Source: CADEEX01 sp964577955
GTDB lineage: Bacteria > Acidobacteriota > Vicinamibacteria > Vicinamibacterales > CAVVIG01
Direction: 5' to 3'
Length of the DNA stretch: 64,000 nucleotides
NCBI GenBank assembly: GCA_964577955.1
Contig: CAZOAZ010000009.1
Coordinates: 62,001 to 126,000 of the forward strand
Shown here: in pieces, positions 16,917-25,348 of the stretch
Position numbering within the stretch: the stretch's first letter is position 1
How the letters are laid out: every line of letters starts with the position of its first letter
Notes under the pieces: model-generated
Seen by the model: only the letters and a program-made list of their open reading frames with translations
Databases searched by the model: none
What the model was told of the DNA's origin: nothing
Translations under genes and position numbers: made by a program

Positions 16917-17942
16917 CTACGACTTCGACCGCAACAGACCGACCTGCGCGCATTCTTCGGCCACCGTCAGGTAGCGCTGCACGGCGTCCTTACCGATTAC
17001 ATACGGATTCGGCTGGCCCGGCTTCCGCGTGAGGAGCGCGGGCAGCTTGGTCTTCGAGCCGTCGAAGATGGTGTGATTGGCAATCAGGACGTCGGCATTG
17101 GCCCGCGCCGCGATGTCCTTGAACCGCCGGACTGACGACAAGTACGTCTCGAACCAGAATGTCGCCGGCTGCGTCGGCGTGATGTAGCCCCGGCCGCCGT
17201 TGTTCATCCAGTTGAACGCGGTGCCGCCCCACTCGGCCGCGACGTGCGGCACACCGTTGTCCTTGACCGGAATGATGGTCGAGATCGTCCCCAGCGTGTG
17301 GCCCGGCGTGAGGTACAGCGTCAGCGTCGTATCGCCGAGCGTCAGCTTCATGCCGTCCGTCGCGACGACGTCGCGCTTCGGCTTCGTCCCCGTGCTGCGA
17401 TCGAGCAGATCCCAATCCGCCGCCGACACGACGACCTTGGTACCGAAACGATCCTGGAGATACTTCGCGCCGCCCGAATGGTCGCCGTGGCCGTGGCTGA
17501 CGACGGCGTATTTGATCGAGGCAGGATCGAGCCCGAGTTTCTTCAGCCCGCCGACCACTTCGTCCTCGACCGAGTAGTCGAAGATGGTGTCGACGACGAT
17601 GATGCCTTGCGACGTGGTGACGGCCCAGACCGAGTACTCCGTCTGGCCGAGGAAGTAGAGGTTGTCGAACACCTTCTGCGGCTCGGCGTGCCAGGTCGCG
17701 CGAGCCGGCGGGCCGGCCGGCCGCGGGGTGACTGGCGCGGCGCCGCGCGCGGGCGCAGCTGACGCGGGCGCGGGATTGGCTTCGCGGCAAATCCGGTCCA
17801 TCACGCCGGCAAAGTCCTGGCCGGCCGCCGCCTTCGCGCGCGCAAGGTGCGCGTCGACGAGGTCGCCTTGTCCGTTCAGCCGCGCCGCGCCGATCCCGAA
17901 CGCAAGCGCAACCGCCAACCCGCCGCTGACCACGAGTTTCAT
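16917..17942 (-). CDS. Secreted metallo-beta-lactamase-fold hydrolase (B3-like)
   Basis: 341 residues from the ATG at 17942, with GAGGAG 5-6 bases upstream. The signal peptide is followed by a proline/alanine-rich linker (about residues 60-85). The MBL fold has H-G-H-G-D-H-S-G-G near 155, T-P-G-H-T-L-G-T near 225 and A-N-H-T-I-F-D near 295. The H-x-H-x-D-H and later histidines give a complete zinc site. The G-H-G-D-H-S-G-G and P-G-H-T-x-G-T patterns resemble subclass-B3-like proteins, but the Q-T-E-Y-S-V-W and N-W-M-N-N-G-G-R-G segments suggest another, unknown exported substrate. It follows the coiled-coil gene by 11 bases. Confidence 0.84.
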   Translation of the reverse strand: MKLVVSGGLAVALAFGIGAARLNGQGDLVDAHLARAKAAAGQDFAGVMDRICREANPAPASAAPARGAAPVTPRPAGPPARATWHAEPQKVFDNLYFLGQTEYSVWAVTTSQGIIVVDTIFDYSVEDEVVGGLKKLGLDPASIKYAVVSHGHGDHSGGAKYLQDRFGTKVVVSAADWDLLDRSTGTKPKRDVVATDGMKLTLGDTTLTLYLTPGHTLGTISTIIPVKDNGVPHVAAEWGGTAFNWMNNGGRGYITPTQPATFWFETYLSSVRRFKDIAARANADVLIANHTIFDGSKTKLPALLTRKPGQPNPYVIGKDAVQRYLTVAEECAQVGLLRSKS

Positions 17943-17953
17943 GACGTCTCCTC

Positions 17954-18199
17954 TCAATCGCCTTTGGCTTTGAGTCGGCTCTCGTTCTCCCGGATAAAGG
18001 CGCGGATATCGTCGGCCATGTCGAGCAGCTTCGTCCACTGCTCTTTATAGAGCGTGACCGGAAAGCGGCCGAGTCCGTATACCGAGACGCCGCCTTTTTC
18101 GCTGACCTTGAGGCTGACGCCGCGGGCATGCCCCGACTTCAGTCGATCGTTTTCAGCCTTGAGGCGTTCGAGCTCCGCTTTCAGTTCGGCTTCATTCAT
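17954..18199 (-). CDS. Small conserved coiled-coil protein
   Basis: 81 residues. The first 22 form a charged coiled coil (E-L-K-A-E-L-E-R-L-K-A-E-N-D-R-L-K). The rest, V-S-E-K-G-G-V-S-V-Y-G-L-G-R-F-P-V-T-L-Y-K and onward, is a compact domain that I recall from conserved hypothetical proteins in diverse bacteria. No enzyme motif or membrane segment is present. Function unknown. It is probably co-transcribed with the MBL gene 11 bases downstream, and divergent from the DUF4159 gene. Confidence 0.8.
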   Translation of the reverse strand: MNEAELKAELERLKAENDRLKSGHARGVSLKVSEKGGVSVYGLGRFPVTLYKEQWTKLLDMADDIRAFIRENESRLKAKGD

Positions 18200-18296
18200 A
18201 AGCGACCTGCACCTCTCGCGTCATTCTTTCATCAGGACGGTCCGAAAGCGAGATTCGCGGCTCGTCCGGCGCGGCCGTACCGTTAGACTGGAGCGG

Positions 18297-19115
18297 ATGT
18301 GGCAGCGCGTGACCGTGGCCGTTCTTGTCGCCCTGGCACTGGCGGCCGGCGCCTTTGCCCAGCGCGGCCGCCCGCAACGCGGCAACTATCAGCGTCAGGC
18401 GCGCTGGGCCGAAATGGCGGACTTTGACGGCGGCTTTCAATTCTGCCGGCTCGTGTTCCGCCAGTCGCCGCAGGGCTACAGCAACGGCTGGGATGTCGAT
18501 TATCCGCGCGCTGATCTGAATCTCTCGATTCGATTGTCGGAGCTGACCCGCGTGCCGGTCAGCATGGACGAGGTGAACGATCCCAAGCCGCTCCTCGTGA
18601 ACCCCGGCCGGCCGCAGATGTTTCACTGCCCGTTCATCATGATGACGGAGCCCGGCAACGCGTATTTCACCCCGGAAGAAGCCGCGAACCTGCGCAGCTA
18701 TCTGCTCCGCGGCGGTTTCCTGTGGGCCGACGACTACTGGGGCGAGTACGCCTGGGAGTTTTTCGAGAATTCGCTGCGGCAGGTGCTGCCGTCGGCGAGC
18801 TATCCGATCGTCGACCTGCCACGCAGCCATCCGATCTTTCACCAGGTACTGGACGCCTCGAAGGTGCCGCAGATTCCCGGCATCGGCTTCTGGGACGGCA
18901 ACAACAAAACCTGGGAAGAATCGCCGGCCGAGAACGTCGCGCACATCCGCGCCATCAACGACGAGCGCGGCCGCATCATGGTGCTGATCACGCACGACAC
19001 CGACTTCGGCGATGCCTACGAAGAGGAAGCCGTCAACCCGGAGTACTTCATGAAGTTTTCGGTTCCGGGCTACGCCTTCGGCATCAACGTCATCGTGTAC
19101 GCGATGACGCACTGA
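18297..19115 (+). CDS. DUF4159 domain secreted protein
   Basis: 272 residues from the ATG at 18297 (TGGAGC just upstream); longer frames are spurious. A signal peptide ending in F-A-Q-R precedes a DUF4159 domain. Typical blocks are F-C-R-L-V-F-R, Y-P-R-A-D-L-N-L, H-C-P-F-I-M-M-T-E-P, L-R-S-Y-L-L-R-G-G-F-L-W-A-D-D-Y-W-G and H-P-I-F-H. The fold is related to glutamine-amidotransferase-like/ThuA-like domains, but activity is unproven. In other genomes such genes sit beside MoxR/DUF58 genes. Here it stands alone, which is a little unusual. Confidence 0.85.
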   Translation: MWQRVTVAVLVALALAAGAFAQRGRPQRGNYQRQARWAEMADFDGGFQFCRLVFRQSPQGYSNGWDVDYPRADLNLSIRLSELTRVPVSMDEVNDPKPLLVNPGRPQMFHCPFIMMTEPGNAYFTPEEAANLRSYLLRGGFLWADDYWGEYAWEFFENSLRQVLPSASYPIVDLPRSHPIFHQVLDASKVPQIPGIGFWDGNNKTWEESPAENVAHIRAINDERGRIMVLITHDTDFGDAYEEEAVNPEYFMKFSVPGYAFGINVIVYAMTH

Positions 19116-19126
19116 TGCTGACGCTG

Positions 19127-19202
19127 GGATTTTAGGATTTTAGGATTTCAGGATTTGAGGATCTAGCAATCCTGAAATCCTGAAATTCTTAAATCCTGAA
19201 AT
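19127..19202. repeat. Octamer-repeat hairpin (GGATTTTA units)
   Basis: Five left-hand units of GGATTTTA, GGATTTCA, GGATTTGA or GGATCTAG type face several right-hand AATCCTGA/AATTCTTA units across a short loop, giving an AT-rich hairpin. It lies between two convergent genes and may terminate both. It has the same architecture as the TGATTGATGA elements but an unrelated sequence. Confidence 0.8.
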
Positions 19203-19612
19203 TAGTAATGATTGACAGTGATCGTGTAGTTGACGGGCGCGGTCGCGTTTCCGATGTCGCCGATCACCACGCAGTAGGAACCCGCGTTCACGGTCTGGGC
19301 GAGCACCGGCGTGCCGCTGACGGCGGCCAGGCTGAGGAGAATGAGGCACCCCGTGCCGCTCGGCTGACCGACGCCGACGCCCATCACCACGTTGGCGGGC
19401 GGAGCGGCCTGCGTGAGGACGATCGTCAGGAGCCCGTTCGAGCGGACCACGCTGAAGTTGTGCGTGTTGGCGCCAGACACCGCAACGGTGCCGGTGAACG
19501 ACTCGGTGGTGGGTTGAACAGGCGGCAGCGTCGAATCGGGAATGGTCGGCGATTCGTACTGGCCGCAGCCGACTGCCGCGGCCACAAAAAGCATCAACGC
19601 GAACCGTCTCAT
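19202..19612 (-). CDS. Putative lipoprotein of unknown function
   Basis: 136 residues. The N-terminus M-R-R-F-A-L-M-L-F-V-A-A-A-V-G-C-G has a lipobox-like A-V-G-C, so cysteine 16 may be lipidated. A proline/threonine-rich linker follows, then a beta-rich domain with about 90 residues of alternating hydrophobics (F-T-G-T-V-A-V-S-G, T-I-V-L-T-Q-A) and two cysteines that could form a disulphide. The T-F-x-G-x-V and G-x-Y-C-V-V patterns resemble a small extracellular beta-sandwich (PPC-like). It has no recognised catalytic site. Convergent with the DUF4159 gene. Confidence 0.65.
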   Translation of the reverse strand: MRRFALMLFVAAAVGCGQYESPTIPDSTLPPVQPTTESFTGTVAVSGANTHNFSVVRSNGLLTIVLTQAAPPANVVMGVGVGQPSGTGCLILLSLAAVSGTPVLAQTVNAGSYCVVIGDIGNATAPVNYTITVNHY

Positions 19613-19767
19613 ACGCGTACCCTTTCACGCTCCGGAGGATGTTGCAAACTCGGCCCTAAGCAACATCGTTGCCGGACTATCCCCGCGGATCTAGCCCGCG
19701 AATCTCTCTGACCGGCTCGCGCCAGCGTCACCTGCGGCGGTCCCCGCGGTCACCGGCAGCGGACATT

Positions 19768-20775
19768 TTACAGCCCACGCTCGGCGGTTCGATCGACCCA
19801 CTGCATCAGGTCCGGCGTGTAGCGGTCCCCGTGGGCCCCGTCCAAACCGAACACATCGTGCAGTTCGCTCAGCTCGTCGCGCGTCAGATGGAGTCCTACC
19901 GCGGCCACGTTGCTTTCAAGGTAGACGCGGCGTTTCGTGCCGGGAATCGGCACGATATCGGTCCCCTGACCGAGCAGCCAGGCCAGCGCCACCTGGCTGG
20001 CGGTGTGGCCCCGGCGTGCCGCAATTTCTTCGAGGCGGCCGACCAGCGACAGATTGTGTTCGAGATGTCCCGGCTGGAAGCGCGGCAGCGTGCGGCGCAT
20101 GTCGTTGGCGCTCAGCCCGTCCGGCTCGCGAACCTGGCCGGAGAGAAAACCACGGCCGAGCGGACTAAAGGGAACGAATCCGATCCCGAGTTCGCGGCAC
20201 ACCGGCAACACCGCCGCCTCGGGCTCGCGGAACCAGAGCGAGTACTCGCTCTGAAGGGCGGTGATGCGGTGGACCTGATGGGCCCGGCGAATCGTCGCCG
20301 GCGCCGCTTCCGACAATCCAAGATAGCGGACCTTACCGGCGCGAACGAGATCGGCCATCGCGCCGACGGAGTCTTCAATCGGCGTCTTTGGATCAACGCG
20401 GTGCAGATAGAAGAGATCGATCGTGTCGACGCCGAGCCGCTGCAGGCTGGCGTCGCACGAGGCGGCGATCTCCGCCGGCGAGCCGTCGAGCGCCGACGGG
20501 CGGCCATCCGGACCGCGCACGATGCCGCATTTGGTGGCGAGCGTGACCTGGTCGCGGCGGCCGCCGGCCAGCGCGCGGCCGACCAGCCGCTCGTTCTCGC
20601 CCAGGCCGTAGACCGCGGCCGTATCGAAGAACGTCACGCCCAGATCGATCGCCCGGTGAAGCGTCCGGATCGATTCCTCGTCGTTGCCCGGACCGTAGCT
20701 CTGGGACATGCCCATGCAGCCAAGGCCCAGCGCGGAGACGGTGGGACCGTGTGTGCCAAGTTTGCGCGTGTCCAT
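19768..20775 (-). CDS. Aldo/keto reductase (AKR13-like)
   Basis: 335 residues from the ATG at 20775 (M-D-T-R-K-L-G). The AKR catalytic set is complete: aspartate in F-F-D-T-A, tyrosine in V-Y-G-L-G-E-N-E, lysine in A-T-K-C-G and histidine in Y-L-H-R-V-D. The C-terminal P-I-P-G-T-K-R region binds NADPH phosphate. The G-L-G-C-M-G-M-S start and P-F-S-P-L-G-R-G-F-L-S-G block point to the AKR13/YakC-like group. It reduces aldehydes or ketones in the cytoplasm; the substrate is unknown. The composite repeat element lies just upstream of its start. Confidence 0.9.
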   Translation of the reverse strand: MDTRKLGTHGPTVSALGLGCMGMSQSYGPGNDEESIRTLHRAIDLGVTFFDTAAVYGLGENERLVGRALAGGRRDQVTLATKCGIVRGPDGRPSALDGSPAEIAASCDASLQRLGVDTIDLFYLHRVDPKTPIEDSVGAMADLVRAGKVRYLGLSEAAPATIRRAHQVHRITALQSEYSLWFREPEAAVLPVCRELGIGFVPFSPLGRGFLSGQVREPDGLSANDMRRTLPRFQPGHLEHNLSLVGRLEEIAARRGHTASQVALAWLLGQGTDIVPIPGTKRRVYLESNVAAVGLHLTRDELSELHDVFGLDGAHGDRYTPDLMQWVDRTAERGL

Positions 20776-21200
20776 TGGGAGCCTGAACGAGAGTGTACTG
20801 CGGTACGGTGCCAACCACGGAGATCACTGAGGAAATGCGCCACGAAGACACGAAAGCACGAAACGGACGCTCGACGCGGCGCCGCGCAGCGGCGGCGTCT
20901 GTGCGAGCGACGTCCAGAAACGAGACCACAGCGATCGAGAACCGTCTCGTTTCTGGACGTCGCTCACACAGACCGCGCGGCCGGCTTCGCCGGCCGGCCC
21001 GCGTCGAACTCCAGCCGGCACCCTCCGTGCCTCGGTGCCTCAGTGGCGCATTGAAATCGAAGAACGTGCGTCTAGAAGGACTCTCGCGCCTGAGATGTCG
21101 AGCGTCGACTGTCAAGCGGCCTTGTGTTTCGTGGTTTCGTGCTTTCGTGGCGCATTTTGATCGGTTTGCGCCATTCGCGTACTGTCGCGCCTGGTGTGGC
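20776..21200. other. Intergenic region holding composite repeat element, copy A
   Basis: 425 bases with no credible gene; all open frames here read through inverted repeats. In order: an ACGAAGACACGAAAGCACGA tract (20842-20864), a GC-rich palindromic block (20875-20896), a 30-bp stem (20897-20926 with 20944-20973), a GGCCGGCTTCGCCGGCC hairpin (about 20979-20995), a GTGCCTCGGTGCCTCAGTGG tract (about 21027-21050) and a TTTCGTGGTTTCGTGCTTTC tract (21127-21150). The layout repeats at 36780-37071. It lies directly 3' of the PEGA gene. Confidence 0.8.
20897..20973. repeat. 30-bp stem-loop of composite element, copy A
   Basis: Arms 20897-20926 and 20944-20973 pair at 29 of 30 positions around a 17-base loop. 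The single mismatch becomes a G-U pair if the minus strand is transcribed. The loop-proximal 12 bases, CAGAAACGAGAC, are identical to copy B. The outer 18 bases differ from copy B but remain self-complementary. Confidence 0.85.
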
Positions 21201-22484
21201 CTACGGCTGTGGCTTGCTGAAGTCGATCTCGAGATGCGCCGGTTCGACGGTCACCGTGACGGTCAGGCGGCGGACCGTCGTCGCACTCTTGATGGTGATC
21301 TCGCGCGTGCCGATCGCGACCGGGAAATCCGTGAGCGGCGTGTCGCCGGCGCGTTCGCCGTCGATCAGCACTTCGGCCGGCTCGCTGGCGTTGACACTCA
21401 GGAGCGACGGCGGTGGCACGATGGAGAGCGACGTAGTTTCGCCCGGACGGATCTCGATCTTGCGCGACTCGTTGAAGCCGAGTGCGCGGTTGACGAACCG
21501 GATCGTGTGGCCGCCGGGGCGCAGCAGCGCCTGGTTGCGATCGTCGAGCGACACGCCTTTGTCGCCGTCGCTGATGCTCAGCTCGATCGGCGACGACACA
21601 TGCAGCCAGCCGGAGAAGATCGCCTCGTTGACTTCAGTCGTCTTGTCCTCGGCGACGGTCACGTTCCTTTGGAGCGTGCCGGCGCCGCTCTGCAGCACGA
21701 GCGTGTGCGCGCCGGCCGGCAGTTCATCGACGGTGATCGGCGTAACGCCGCGGTCCTTCCCGTCGATCAGCACCTTGGCGCCGCTCGGCTCGGATTGGAC
21801 GTGGATCTTGCCAACGCGGCGCACGGTCCACTCGACGCGAGTCGAGGTGGACTTGCCTTTCAGGATCTCGATCGGAATCGTCCGCGTCACGCCGCGGCGG
21901 CGGAAGTCGACGACATGCTTTCCGGGGGCGAGTTCGGCGGTCATCGGCGTTGTGCCGACGGCGGCGCCGTCGATCAGCACCGTGGCGCCCGGCGGATCGG
22001 ATTCGAGGACCGCCGTGCCGACGTTCGGCGCCGGCTTGAGGCGCGCCCAGTAGGTTCGCAACACCCAACTGGCGCCAATCACGGAGAGGGCGACGGCGGC
22101 GGCGACGGCGCCGCGCAGCATCCACTTCAGCAGATCGCCCGGCAGCGGGAGCGTGACCCGCGCGCGTTTGGGGATCGGCATCCGCAGCGAATCGGTCGAG
22201 CCTTGCACGAGCGCCGGATCGGCCTCGGGCTGGCGTTCAAACGCCGCCGTGGCGTCGCTGCGCAGCGGCATGCCGGGCAGCGCAACGGCCGGCAGCGCCG
22301 CGACCGCCGCCTGACCGGAGTGGGCCGTCAGATCGACGTAGGGTTTCGCATCGGTCCAACTGGCCCGTTGCGTGTGAATCCATGCCCGCAACAGCTCAGC
22401 TGCGGCGAGCACCGGCACCCGCCCGTCGACGCCCGCCGATCCGCTGTTTTCCGAGGGAAACTCCGATGTCGTCACGCGCTCCAC
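21201..22484 (-). CDS. PEGA-domain membrane protein
   Basis: 427 residues from a GTG at 22484; the start is uncertain because no ribosome-binding site is visible. An N-terminal cytoplasmic part of about 120 residues precedes one transmembrane helix (A-A-V-A-L-S-V-I-G-A-S-W-V-L, about 125-145). Three or four PEGA-like repeats follow, for example S-D-P-P-G-A-T-V-L-I-D-G-A-A-V-G-T-T-P, S-E-P-S-G-A-K-V-L-I-D-G-K-D-R-G, and S-E-P-A-E-V-L-I-D-G-E-R-A-G-D-T-P. PEGA modules are surface or periplasmic beta domains. It is divergent from the coiled-coil PilZ gene across a perfect palindrome, suggesting joint control. Confidence 0.85.
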   Translation of the reverse strand: MERVTTSEFPSENSGSAGVDGRVPVLAAAELLRAWIHTQRASWTDAKPYVDLTAHSGQAAVAALPAVALPGMPLRSDATAAFERQPEADPALVQGSTDSLRMPIPKRARVTLPLPGDLLKWMLRGAVAAAVALSVIGASWVLRTYWARLKPAPNVGTAVLESDPPGATVLIDGAAVGTTPMTAELAPGKHVVDFRRRGVTRTIPIEILKGKSTSTRVEWTVRRVGKIHVQSEPSGAKVLIDGKDRGVTPITVDELPAGAHTLVLQSGAGTLQRNVTVAEDKTTEVNEAIFSGWLHVSSPIELSISDGDKGVSLDDRNQALLRPGGHTIRFVNRALGFNESRKIEIRPGETTSLSIVPPPSLLSVNASEPAEVLIDGERAGDTPLTDFPVAIGTREITIKSATTVRRLTVTVTVEPAHLEIDFSKPQP

Positions 22485-22495
22485 AGCCCGTATGC

Positions 22496-22518
22496 TTTAT
22501 CGGCTCCGAGCCGATAAA
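22496..22518. promoter_or_regulatory. Perfect 23-bp palindrome in divergent promoter, operator candidate
   Basis: The arms TTTATCGGCTC and GAGCCGATAAA surround a single central C. It lies in the 41-base gap between the divergent PEGA and PilZ genes, so a bound dimer could control both. Transcribed RNA could instead form a hairpin. No other copy was noticed in the window. Confidence 0.6.
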
Positions 22519-22525
22519 CGACACG

Positions 22526-25348
22526 ATGAAAACGGCGACGCCATCGGACCCGACAGCGCCGGTGTCCGACTCCACGGTGACAGTTCTGCCCGCTTCCGCA
22601 CAGCAGCAGATCGACGCGCTGCGTGCGGCCATCGACATCCGCCTGGCGGCGCTCGAAACCGTGCTCGCCGACCCGCGTCCCGACGAATCGCTGGAATCGC
22701 TCATCCTCGATCTCGCCCGCCTCGCGACCGAGGAAGCGCGGGCGACGGCGACCCGCGCCTGCGCCGGCATCAAGCTCGAAGCCGACACCGAAATTGCACA
22801 AGCGCGCAAATCCGCCCAGCAGGCGATCGAACACGAACGGATCGTCAGCCTCGACTTCCGCCGCTCGCTCGAGCAGGCGCAGCAGCGCCACGCGGCGCTC
22901 GAGCGCGACAAGCAGAACGAGCTGCGCGCGCTGCGCGATCAGTTCGAATCGAAGCTGGCCGAGCAGCGCGGCGGCATCGACGGGCTCGAACGCACCGCCG
23001 CCAATCTCGAACGGCAGGCGGCCGAGACCCGACAGCTCCTCGAGGCCGAACGCCAGACCACCGCGGCCCTCAGACAGGAAATCGCGGCGCAGGAGGCGCT
23101 CGTCGCCGACGCCGGCCGCGCCCAGGCCGAGGGGCAGAAAGTCGTCGCCCAGGCGCACGCCGAGGTCCAGCAGGAACGGCAGCGCGCCGCCGAGGTCACC
23201 CGCAGTCATTCGGCGACGCAGGCCGAACTCGCCGCGGAACGAGCGACGACGGCCGAACTCCGCGGCGCCGTCGAACGGCTGCGCGGCCAGGCGGCGACCT
23301 TCGAACGGGATCTCGCGGAAGCCAAAAAGGGTCACGGCTCCATCGACGCCGAGCTCGCGCGCGAGCGTCAACTGGCGGCGGAGCTCGAACAGCGTCTTCG
23401 CCAGCACGAGAAACTGCTCGAGGACGAGCGAACCGCGACGGCCGACCTCCGCCGCGCCATCGCCAAAGCCGAGGAACACGGCGTGGCGGTCGGCCGCGAA
23501 CACGCCCAGTCGCAGGCCGCGGCGAAGAGCACGCTCGCCGAACTCGAACGCGAGCGGCAGGCGGTCGCCGACCTCGGGCGCGCGCAGACCGCCCTGAAGA
23601 CGCAAGTCGACAAAGAACGCGCCCTCACCCGCGAGCTGCGCGGCACGATCGAACGGCTCGAGGCGGAGATCGCGCGTGCGGCCGACGACACGCGGCTGAA
23701 CGTCGCCGGCCAGGACGAACTGCGCGAAGCGCTGCTCGCGGCGCGCGGCAGCGCCGCGCAACTGCACGGCGATCTCGAATCCGAACGGACCGCCGCCAAG
23801 CAGCTGCGCACCCGCCTCGACGAACTCGAAGCGCGGGCGTCACGTGCCGATCACGAGCGCGCCAAGCAGGCGGCCGAACAGGATGAACTGCGGCAGGCGC
23901 TGGCCGCCGCGCGCACCGAGCGGCAGACCCTGGTCGCGCAGGTCGACACCGAGCGCCGCATCGCCGAAGAGGCGCGCGGCCGCATCGCCCAGTTGTCGGA
24001 ACAGCTCGCCGGGGCGACGGCGGACGCGTCGGCAGTGGTGCGCGCCACCGAGCAGCTCGCGCGGGCGCAGGCCGAAGTGCGAACGCTCGGCGGACAACTC
24101 GACGCCGAACAGGCCACCGCCCGCGAGCTGCGGGCCCACGCCGATCGGCTCACCGAACAACTCGCCGCCGCCGGATCGCAGGTAGCCGGCCACGAACAGC
24201 TGCGCCAGGCGCTGGCCGCGGCGCAAAGCGAAGCGGGCGCGACCCGCACCCAACTCGAGGCCGAACAGAAGACCGCGCACGAACTGCGCGGCCGGACCGA
24301 CCAGCTCACCCGCGAACTGGCGGCGGCCACTCGCGACGCCGCCGTCGTCAGCGAACTCCGCCAGGCGCTGGCGGCGAACGACGGGAGCATCAAGACACTC
24401 CGCGATGAACTGGCCGCCGAGCGCCAGACCGTGAAGGAACTGCGGCAGCGGTTCGACGAAAGCGAAACCCGCCTGCTCCAGGCCTCCGACGAAAGCGCGC
24501 AACAGGCGGCCGGACATCAGGAGCTGCGCGAAGCGCTGCTCGCGGCGCGGAAAGATCTGCACAAGCTGCAGCAGGACCTCGAACACGAACGCGCGGCCGT
24601 CGCCGACGCCGGCGCGCACCGCCGGCGTCAGGAAGACGCGCACACCGTCCTGCAGCAGGAACTGAACGACGCCCGCAGCCGTACCGAGGCGCTGCTGGCG
24701 ACGATTGAAAGCGAGCGCGGCCGCATCCAGGCACTCGAGCGCGCCCAGGCGTCGGCGGAAGACGCGTGGAAGGAAGCGGAGACCCGGCTCGAACAGCTCG
24801 CACGCGAGCGCGAGCGGCTTGCCGCCGAACTGGCAATCGCCAGGGAAGCCCTGGCCGACACCGCCCCGCCCGCGGGCAAGTCCGCTCCGCAACCGGCCGC
24901 GCCGGCCGTCGCGGCGAAGGCCGACACGAGGACGCACGATCCGGAACCGCAGGCGCCGATGCCGCCGCCGGTGGCATCGGCGAAGAACAAGCCGCTCGAT
25001 GCCGTGGCGATGAGCGACGACGGCTGGAGTTCGGTGCGCCTGTCGACGCGCTACGCGTTCCGCGACAAGCTTGAGATCCAGTTGAACACCGGCGTGGCGC
25101 TGCTCTGCGATCTGTCGATCGGCGGCTGCCAGCTGCTCTCGCGCGGGGCGCTCAAGCCCAAACAGTCGGTGAAGATCGGCCTGCCGTCCGGCGACAAGAC
25201 CATCGGCTGCACCGGCAAGGTGATCTGGGCGCGGCTCGAACCGCCCGCCATGGGACAGCCGCTCAGCTATCGCGCCGGCGTCCAGTTCTCGAATGCCGAT
25301 CAGACCGCCATCGAGGCGTTCCTCAAGAGCCACGGAGTCGAGATCTAG
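22526..25348 (+). CDS. Very long coiled-coil protein with C-terminal PilZ domain
   Basis: 940 residues from the ATG at 22526; an in-frame ATG at 22466 would place the start across the palindrome and is less likely. Residues from about 20 to 800 are almost continuous heptad coiled coil rich in A, E, Q and R. They contain roughly six internal repeats of 55-65 residues, each with an E-L-R-x-A-L-x-A-A-R-like and an E-R-x-x-A-x-x-L-R-like block. A proline/alanine linker follows. The last 110 residues are a PilZ domain, with R-x-x-x-R in R-L-S-T-R near 833 and D-L-S-I-G-G near 860. Both c-di-GMP-binding motifs are intact. A cytoplasmic filament or scaffold controlled by c-di-GMP is a reasonable inference. 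Confidence 0.85.
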   Translation: MKTATPSDPTAPVSDSTVTVLPASAQQQIDALRAAIDIRLAALETVLADPRPDESLESLILDLARLATEEARATATRACAGIKLEADTEIAQARKSAQQAIEHERIVSLDFRRSLEQAQQRHAALERDKQNELRALRDQFESKLAEQRGGIDGLERTAANLERQAAETRQLLEAERQTTAALRQEIAAQEALVADAGRAQAEGQKVVAQAHAEVQQERQRAAEVTRSHSATQAELAAERATTAELRGAVERLRGQAATFERDLAEAKKGHGSIDAELARERQLAAELEQRLRQHEKLLEDERTATADLRRAIAKAEEHGVAVGREHAQSQAAAKSTLAELERERQAVADLGRAQTALKTQVDKERALTRELRGTIERLEAEIARAADDTRLNVAGQDELREALLAARGSAAQLHGDLESERTAAKQLRTRLDELEARASRADHERAKQAAEQDELRQALAAARTERQTLVAQVDTERRIAEEARGRIAQLSEQLAGATADASAVVRATEQLARAQAEVRTLGGQLDAEQATARELRAHADRLTEQLAAAGSQVAGHEQLRQALAAAQSEAGATRTQLEAEQKTAHELRGRTDQLTRELAAATRDAAVVSELRQALAANDGSIKTLRDELAAERQTVKELRQRFDESETRLLQASDESAQQAAGHQELREALLAARKDLHKLQQDLEHERAAVADAGAHRRRQEDAHTVLQQELNDARSRTEALLATIESERGRIQALERAQASAEDAWKEAETRLEQLARERERLAAELAIAREALADTAPPAGKSAPQPAAPAVAAKADTRTHDPEPQAPMPPPVASAKNKPLDAVAMSDDGWSSVRLSTRYAFRDKLEIQLNTGVALLCDLSIGGCQLLSRGALKPKQSVKIGLPSGDKTIGCTGKVIWARLEPPAMGQPLSYRAGVQFSNADQTAIEAFLKSHGVEI

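Noticed and set aside
20793..21115. Open frames across the composite repeat element on both strands
   Set aside because: They encode similar peptides on both strands because the DNA is an inverted repeat, and they lack start signals.
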